Assembly: GCA_903813345.2 (NCBI GenBank)
Contig: CAIIXF020000008.1
Coordinates: 35,116,867-35,180,866, forward strand
Reading direction: 5' to 3'
DNA from: Owenia fusiformis
Taxonomy: Eukaryota; Annelida; Polychaeta; Sabellida; Oweniidae
DNA: 64,000 bases
The position numbers and the translations under genes were made by a program. Every line of letters begins with the position of its first letter. The stretch's first letter is position 1. The notes beneath the pieces were generated by a model. It saw only the letters and a program-made list of their open reading frames with translations, ran no database searches and was not told the origin of the DNA. Shown piece after piece: positions 58,150-64,000 of this stretch.

Positions 58150-58950
58150 TTACTTTGCTGCATTTTCTAGTGTTGCCTTGTCGAGTCCAATCAGTGAATG
58201 TCCGCCATCTTGGACAACACATGCTCCATTCATCATTGATGCATCATCCGATGCTAGGAATCCAATAAGTTTGGCAATTTTGTCTACATCTCCTACTTTA
58301 CCCAATGGGGTACATTTTTCTACACCAGAATATATTTTGGACACTACTTCTTCTGAAACACCTTCTTTCTTGAAGTTTGCTGTTTTTATCACTCCCGGAC
58401 ATACAGCATTGACACGAACTCCTTGGCTGCCATACTCCAATGCTGCACATTGTGTGAACATATTCAATCCTGATTTCGCTATACTGTAGAAGGGACCGAA
58501 GTCAGATGCAGTGCACCCAATCATGCTTGAATTATTTATAATACTTCCGTTGTTTCGTTTCAATTCTGGCAAGCATATTTGAGATAGAAGGATAGGTGCC
58601 CGCAATAAGACTTTAACAAAGTTATCAAAAATCTCAATAGCTCCTGACAGATCATGAAATGCACCATACCCTGCATTGTTTACCAAGATATCAATTTTGC
58701 CAAATGTTTTTACAGCAGTTTCATGGATGCTTTTCAGAACATCATCATCCCTGAAGTCTCCTTGGATGTAAGGAAACTTTGCATTCTCGACAGCAACTTT
58801 TTCACATTCAGCAACAGTTTCTTTGATAGTGCTTATATCTCGTCCATGTATCAAAACACTTGCTCCCTCTTTAGCCAATAAGATTGCAGTTGCTCTGCCA
58901 ATGCCAGTACTCGAACCAGTAACTATGGCACACTTTTCTGAAAACCTCAT
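58150..58950 (-). CDS. SDR8: divergent short-chain dehydrogenase/reductase
   Basis: 266 residues, intact. N-terminus close to the family (MRFSEKCAIVTGSSTGIG, NNAG), but residues about 96-225 differ widely (SGAIEIFDN with one residue fewer; NNSSMIGCTASDFGPFYSIAK; FKKEGVSEEVVSKIYSGVEK). The last about 35 residues (FLASDDASMMNGACVVQDGG to LENAAK) are again identical to paralogues. Active-site Ser, Tyr and Lys are kept; the tetrad Asn is replaced (VKVLLRAP). The mosaic suggests gene conversion at both ends, and the divergent middle, which includes the substrate loop, suggests a different substrate. Class B flank; stands head to head with SDR9. Confidence 0.88.
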   Translation of the reverse strand: MRFSEKCAIVTGSSTGIGRATAILLAKEGASVLIHGRDISTIKETVAECEKVAVENAKFPYIQGDFRDDDVLKSIHETAVKTFGKIDILVNNAGYGAFHDLSGAIEIFDNFVKVLLRAPILLSQICLPELKRNNGSIINNSSMIGCTASDFGPFYSIAKSGLNMFTQCAALEYGSQGVRVNAVCPGVIKTANFKKEGVSEEVVSKIYSGVEKCTPLGKVGDVDKIAKLIGFLASDDASMMNGACVVQDGGHSLIGLDKATLENAAK

Positions 58951-60525
58951 TTTACTACCTGTAGAATGCCTATACACTCAAAAAATTGTAATATCTGGTA
59001 TTTCAGTGTCTTTATTGTCACGTATGCATTCTTACAAGTGTCATGTTGACCTTTTTTGTAAATACACTTATGTGAAAACTGCTTCCAATTAAGCCTGAAT
59101 CCTTGTAATGTACTGCATTAAATGTGTGCAAAAATGAATCAGAAATAGGAGTATTTACCTTATTTGAGGTAACAAGTTACTGGTAACAAGACAGTATTTC
59201 AAGTAGACTATAATTTAACCAAACAATTTGACAGCTGAAAATGAAACTGTGTAATCCAGCAACAGTATAGATTGTTCAGACTTGTATACAGGACAGCTTC
59301 TCTTACCTTTCGGTGCATTTACGGTGCATTATTCAGGCCTGCAGCCAGATTTTGTCAAGGGGTTGAAATTCTATGGGTTTCAAAGGTCAAAATAGTGAGT
59401 CGGGCCCTGACTAGGGGCTTAAGTATTTAAAAGTTTCACTTCAAAAGTCTACCTTACTTGAGAATCTTTAATTCTTTAGGGTTTGTCAAAAAATGGGTAC
59501 TGGGACCTGAATCGTCCATGCAGGGTTCAAGTTGGGTACACTGTACCCTGTTGAAAAAACTGGGCGACCAAAAATGGGTACTGTAAATCTAGTCTCTGTC
59601 TATATTTCAAAATGAAATTCCTACGGATTTTTGTCTAGTGGGATAATCTTGATTGAAACATGGCTCCTGACAGATCAGACAGATCCAACAAAAAAATTTA
59701 AAAAATAAATTCTGCAAATTACTAAAAAGCATGCATGTGATATCTAACTGTACAGCTCATAAAATCTAAGTATAACATGTAATGTGTCTTGAGATCACAA
59801 CCCCAAATGTGGACCTAAAGTACATATATGCTTAGCCCTTTTAAACTGAGAGGAAAATTGCTCATAACACCATCATTCTGTCGTTGTCTTCATTTTAAGG
59901 TACAAACACATAATGTTTTATTTCTAATTTGTTAGAGGACAGATTTCATTCTAATAAGAATACAGGCTGAAAAAGGTTCAAATAATTGATACCCAGTTTA
60001 TATGTACCCATTTTTTGGGTACCCAGTTTTTTCAACAGGGTCATTAAATTATATTGAAAGTTCTTAAAAATATTGAAATTGATTGATGATATATTCAGTT
60101 CAGATAACCCAAATTTTTAATTCTGAAAATAAGTTTTGTAAGTAAATCTGTGACAAATTGTTAAAGCCTTTTTTACTCAGTTGAAGGATTTAGCAAGGTC
60201 ATAGAACATTTTTTGACGATCTTTTCTCATGTTATCATAGTAACCGATTTTGTGATGGATGTCAAACCTGTACAAAGATCAAAGTGAGTGAATGAATTGC
60301 AATGAAAACGTTATTTCACCTTCTTCCAAACTGAAAATACATTTGTAATAATGCATGTAGCTAAACAACTTAGCTTTAATAAGACAAATATGCTAGTTTC
60401 TGCTTCCTTTTTCCACTGAAAGATACTTAGCATCACAACAAGGTTAAAAGGTTAAAACTAAAAAATTGCAGATATGACTTTAAACATTAAACAGTAATAT
60501 AGATAGCCAAATACAATTTTTCAAT
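58951..60525. promoter_or_regulatory. Divergent region between SDR8 and SDR9
   Basis: Class B flank to about 59205, with the candidate leader-intron sites near 58962 and 59157, then about 1 kb of extra DNA including the element at 59546-60040. The class B distal flank resumes near 60168 (CCTTTTTTACTCAG). No other gene is seen. Confidence 0.5.
59546..60040. mobile_element. 495-bp MITE with CCCTGTTG ends
   Basis: Perfect 19-bp terminal inverted repeats CCCTGTTGAAAAAACTGGG (59546-59564 and 60022-60040), with inner TGGGTAC motifs also inverted. No target duplication is obvious and no coding capacity. Confidence 0.8.
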
Positions 60526-61329
60526 ATGAGATTTTCTGGAAAGTGTGCAATTGTTACTGGTTCGAGTAGTGGCATTGGCAGAGCAACTGCAATCTTATTG
60601 GCTAAGGAGGGAGCAAGTGTTTTGATACATGGACGAGATTTATCAACCATCAAAGAAACTGTTGCTGAATGTGAGAAAGTTACTGTCGATGATGCAAAGT
60701 TTCCTTACATCCAAGGAGACATTGAAGATGATGATGTGCTGAAAAGTATCCATGAAACTGCCATTAAAACATTTGGCAAGATTGATATCTTGGTAAATAA
60801 TGCAGGATATAGTATATTTCATGATTTAACATCAGGATGTCTGCAGTTGTTTGACGATATGGTAAAAATAATGTTACGAGCCCCAATGTGTCTGTCACAA
60901 ATGTGCCTGCCTGAGTTAATAGAAAATAAAGGAAATATTGTAAATATATCTAGTGCTCTAGGGGTGAAAGCTACAGATATTTTGCCATTTTATGGCATAA
61001 CCAAATCTGGATTGAACATGTTTAGCCAATGTGCAGCTTTAGAGTTTGGTCGCCAAGGTGTCAGAGTTAATGCTTTATGTCCAGGTCTGATAAAGACTGA
61101 TTTTATAAAGAAGGCAGGGGTTCCCGAGGAAAAAGAGACAGAACTATACTCAAAGAAGACAAGATGCGTCCCAATAGGTAAAATTGGAACCATGGATGAA
61201 ACTGCAAAGCTGATTGCATTCCTGGCTTCTGATGATGCGTCAATGATGAATGGTGCATGTGTTGTTCAAGATGGCGGACATTCACTGATTGGACTCGACA
61301 AGGCAACATTGGAAAATGCAGCCAAGTAA
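60526..61329 (+). CDS. SDR9: short-chain dehydrogenase/reductase, the only plus-strand copy
   Basis: 267 residues, intact. Residues 1 to about 100 and 218 to 267 are nearly identical to SDR5/SDR6, while 105-215 diverge (MVKIMLRAPMCLSQMC, NISSALGVKATDILPFYGIT, FIKKAGVPEEKETELYSKKT). TGSSSGIG, NNAG, Ser143 and YGITK are kept; the position of the tetrad Asn holds Met. Its own leader is AT-rich and unlike class A or B close to the ATG. After the stop, the last 51 bp are duplicated once almost exactly (61330-61376 region). Likely active; substrate unknown. Confidence 0.9.
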   Translation: MRFSGKCAIVTGSSSGIGRATAILLAKEGASVLIHGRDLSTIKETVAECEKVTVDDAKFPYIQGDIEDDDVLKSIHETAIKTFGKIDILVNNAGYSIFHDLTSGCLQLFDDMVKIMLRAPMCLSQMCLPELIENKGNIVNISSALGVKATDILPFYGITKSGLNMFSQCAALEFGRQGVRVNALCPGLIKTDFIKKAGVPEEKETELYSKKTRCVPIGKIGTMDETAKLIAFLASDDASMMNGACVVQDGGHSLIGLDKATLENAAK

Positions 61330-61405
61330 CATTCACTGATTTGACTTGATAAATATGACAATTTGGACAAGCAATATTAACTAATTAGACTGGATAATGC
61401 AAGTA
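61325..61405 (+). repeat. Single post-stop duplication of the SDR9 terminal 51 bp
   Basis: ACATTCACTGATTTGACTTG starts right at the stop and repeats the coding ACATTCACTGATTGGACTCG 51 bp earlier; the copy is also 51 bp, followed by a partial third (ACTAATTAGACTGG..GCAAGTA). This looks like the starting state of the long arrays after SDR7 and SDR8. Confidence 0.8.
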
Positions 61406-61427
61406 ACATTTGCTGACATATTTAAGG

Positions 61428-61433
61428 AATAAA
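61428..61433 (+). terminator. SDR9 polyadenylation signal
   Basis: AATAAA about 100 bp after the stop codon. Confidence 0.5.
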
Positions 61434-61539
61434 GCTAAAGACCTAGATTTTATGATTTTTTAAAAGACCGAAATAGCGAATGAGAATAAAATTTGAGGTC
61501 ATATATTTGACATAAATCATAAAACACCAAAGCGTAGCA

Positions 61540-62170
61540 AATCCAATCGAACAGCCATGGATGGCATTTTTACAAACAAAGTATATAGCGAAAATGGCAG
61601 CCATTGTTCAAAATGGAGGCCTTCTACCAAAAGTGTCATGAGACAGTGTGCCATGCTTATAGTATTTATATACCAAATATGAACAAAATCGCTCCACTGC
61701 TTTTTCGGGTCATAATGAAATATGTTAAAATGGCGGCCACTTTTCAAAAATGGTGCCCATTTTTCAAAATGGCTGCCTTCTACCAAAAGTGTCATTAGAC
61801 AGTGTGCCATGCTTAAAGTATTCACATACCAAATATGAACAAAATCGTGCCACTACTTGTGCTTCTTTAATATCTACATTTCTAGCTTTGATAATGTCCT
61901 ATATAATTTTTTACATTTAAAACATATTGCTATTACAGTTTTACATATTGCACCTAAATTACTGTAAAATCGGCACTAAAATGGCCATCATTTTTGAATT
62001 AGCGGCCATTTTGAAAATCGGCTTTCGAGAAGAACTTGTATCCCCATAGGGTATATGTGTACAAAATATGAACAAAATCGGGCCAACTGTACTTGAGTTA
62101 TTGCCCGGACTGACGGACTGACGGCACGGACGGACGGATGGAGGCGTTCCCTATATCCCTCTGCCCTCAC
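61540..62170. repeat. Tandem repeat block ending in ACGGACGGACGG
   Basis: Two copies of an about 180-bp unit (TTCTACCAAAAGTGTCAT, CAGTGTGCCATGCTTA, CAAATATGAACAAAATCG) at about 61618-61850, a third degenerate copy, and a terminal run of GACGGAC repeats (62107-62140). It resembles the other 'AAAATGGCNGCC' repeats in architecture. It abuts the EXOC5 exon within about 40 bp. Confidence 0.8.
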
Positions 62171-62211
62171 CCTTGGCAAAAGCTGGCATGCTAGCATTTC
62201 AAGTAACTTAC

Positions 62212-62374
62212 CGCTTGGCATCTCTTGAAAGCAAACTTAGTCTCCTGAAGAACATTGATGACAGTTTCATGCGACAAGAAGGTCTCTCCACCGTAATTCT
62301 CAATAGATGGCCCAATGTTGATGTTTGCCTTCTGACCAATCACAGCTTGGAATTCTCTCCGAAAGTCGTGAATC
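62212..62374 (-). CDS. EXOC5: EXOC5 exon (first of the four)
   Basis: A 163-nt minus-strand exon with acceptor AAATTACAG and donor GCG|GTAAGT. It reads IHDFRREFQAVIGQKANINI then GPSIENYGGETFLSHETVIN then VLQETKFAFKRCQA. Human EXOC5 has, from memory, GPSIDTHGETFLSQEVVVNLLQETKQAFERCHR at this point, immediately followed by the LSDPSDLP segment carried by the exon at 5554-5662. So no coding sequence is missing between the two exons although they lie 56.5 kb apart. The upstream exons of the gene must lie beyond 64000; I could not find one in 62375-64000. Confidence 0.95.
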
Positions 62375-64000
62375 CTGTAATTTAAATCACCATATTTAGT
62401 CATGTTCTTGAATTCCCATATCCTGGATATATCCATAGATATTATGTTATTCGCATTTTACTTTAGCGATGTCATATTTTATATGTCAATTTATATGTTA
62501 TGGTTTCTAGATACTTAATGTCTAACGTGAACATATACTTGCCCGCTGGAGCGAGTTTTAAGCCATGACCTTGAAAGCTATCTCAAGGTCATTCAATTTA
62601 TCAAAGTTAATATTAATAAAATTTAAATGTTGAATATGTTTGTGAGTAGTAACATGCGCATTCAAATATCTAACATTTCGTTATATAAAATGGCAAATAC
62701 CAACAAAGAATATCATACAAATATATGTTAGAGTATTATGCAATTCAAAGATTGTTATTGTTAACAGTAACCTGTATCTGAAGACCTCTCTAATCTGAAC
62801 ACCTTTCCACGTGAATGCTTTTTGGGTTTAATATTCTTAATACGATTAACATGTAAAGAAGGCATTAACATGCAAAATGTTACCACCTGCCACTTGTTAC
62901 AAATACTGACCGCAGAACACCACCCACTGAATGATGAAAATGTCACCACTTCTGGCCATGACATATAAACCTTGAAATGTGAACACCTATCTATCAAAAC
63001 ATTTTGGTAAGTCCCAGTGGTGTTCAGGTTAGACAGGTTTTACTGTAGTCAAAACAGCAACTGTCAAGGGGAGATTTAAACATATAAGACCCTTTAAACA
63101 TAGAAAGATGTTCAGAACATATGCATGAAGCCAAAGTATAAGAACCTGATTCATGCACAGTGTAGGCCCTAAGGGCCAGTTTGCTGGTCATTACCAGGTT
63201 AATTTTAAAACGGAAGAGTTGAGTAATGCCATTTTGACCAGCATGTTTGAGATCCTTAAAGCCTACACTGTTCATGCATATTATTCTGTTACGCCCAGTC
63301 AAAATACAAGGTCTATGAGATAAGACCATACTTGGAAACATTAATATAAAAAAACTGCATATCCTGCAAATGCCCAGATGTTAGTATAATTAAAAAATCA
63401 ACCCGTACAGATACATACAAGATGGTGGTTGCACAGCAGGACAAGATATGTACTTCTTTGAATTCATTACACTTCATTTTCTCACTAAACAAGCAAGAAG
63501 GTGTTCACCAGGTTTTTGTTGACTTGGGTTGATTTCCAAAGTTTCTTGGCCTGTTGATCTCAATCATGCCTAATTTTAAATGATTTTAGGAAATCTTAAT
63601 CAAAATATGTATTAATTGTTATTTTTCGCACAATTTTCTTTAAGTGTGAAACAAAAAAGAAAGGAAGGAATATGTCTGAGGCGGTTCACCTCAATACAAG
63701 AGCCCTTCGAACATCCTGAACTGAGGCATTTTCACCCAATATGTATCTGCATGGGTCAGAAATAAAAATTGAAAATACAAAAAGAAACCCTTTTGCCATA
63801 CCCTACCTCTGACCAGGTTTTACTTGGCTGTAAATGAAATGAATCACTACATAATTATCATTAATGCACAACTGAAAGCAACATATCTATCTAAATAAAA
63901 CACTAAATTAATGAACATTAAATTTGCATAAATTCTTGAGAACTGTATAATGTATCTGAAAATACTGGCAGAAGATGACAACAAAGTTCAGTTCAAAATT
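62375..64000. other. EXOC5 intron, no further gene seen
   Basis: AT-rich. An imperfect hairpin of about 130 bp lies at 63152-63281 (ATGCACAGTGTAGGCCC facing GCCTACACTGTTCATGCA; GCTGGTCA facing TGACCAGC), probably a MITE. I could not find the preceding EXOC5 exon here. Confidence 0.55.

Larger units (their letters stand above)
5663..62211 (-). other. EXOC5: 56.5-kb EXOC5 intron holding all other genes
   Basis: Bounded by a consensus donor (GTAAGT, minus strand at 62206-62211) and acceptor (TTTTCAG, ending at 5663). The flanking codons join in frame and in the order of the conserved protein, so this is a single intron. It contains the TRIM gene, ten SDR loci, three LRR receptor genes and dozens of transposons. 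SDR1-8 and TRIM run in the same direction as EXOC5; the LRR genes and SDR9 run against it. A misassembly placing the cluster here is possible but would have to fall between two correctly phased exons. Confidence 0.85.

Noticed and set aside
60526-61329. Horizontal transfer of the SDR genes from bacteria, because they are intronless and FabG-like
   Set aside because: Codon and base composition match the surroundings, candidate leader introns exist upstream, and FabG-like SDRs are common in animals. Retroposition is equally possible; I cannot decide without a tree.
63024-63341. 105-residue minus-strand frame
   Set aside because: It spans an imperfect hairpin repeat (63152-63281) and shows no protein features or EXOC5 similarity.

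Overview
The window is AT-rich animal nuclear DNA with split genes, dense short transposons and many minisatellites. The TRIM/propeller gene, the many 'AAAATGGCCGCC'-type repeats and the repeat ends rich in 'ACGGACAGACGG' are typical of marine invertebrates. I cannot name the species; a lophotrochozoan or another non-vertebrate bilaterian is my guess.

Framing gene. Four minus-strand exons (62212-62374, 5554-5662, 1086-1209, 337-423) join in perfect phase and match consecutive stretches of EXOC5/Sec10, a subunit of the exocyst. Nothing is missing between the first two, so the 56.5 kb between them (5663-62211) is one EXOC5 intron. Every other gene in the window lies inside it.

Layout inside the intron. 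(1) 5.7-11.1 kb: short DNA transposons and 145-160 bp tandem repeats. (2) 11.5-13.9 kb: an intronless TRIM E3-ligase gene (minus) with a 51-bp minisatellite against its 3' end. (3) 14-20 kb: gene-poor, with decayed mariner copies and MITEs. (4) 20.3-45.6 kb: a tandem array of intronless short-chain dehydrogenase (SDR) genes on the minus strand, alternating with three plus-strand genes for leucine-rich-repeat (LRR) membrane receptors. An SDR and an LRR gene stand head to head three times. (5) 45.9-50.8 kb: a decayed 4.9 kb DNA transposon with terminal inverted repeats of about 1 kb. (6) 51-61.4 kb: three more SDR genes, one split by a LINE and two flanked by 51-bp minisatellites built from the SDR's own last codons. 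(7) 61.5-62.2 kb: tandem repeats, then the EXOC5 exon.

State of the array. Five SDR copies are full length (SDR4, 5, 6, 8, 9). Five loci are damaged: SDR1 lost its C-terminus to a MITE, SDR2 is frameshifted, SDR3 is a recombinant of two pieces, one locus is only a fragment, and SDR7 is cut by a LINE. LRR1 encodes a whole receptor. LRR2 and LRR3 share a stop codon in the stalk that separates the LRR ectodomain from the membrane/tail part. Because the repeated units are so alike, several transposon insertions can be read exactly against the empty sites of paralogous units.
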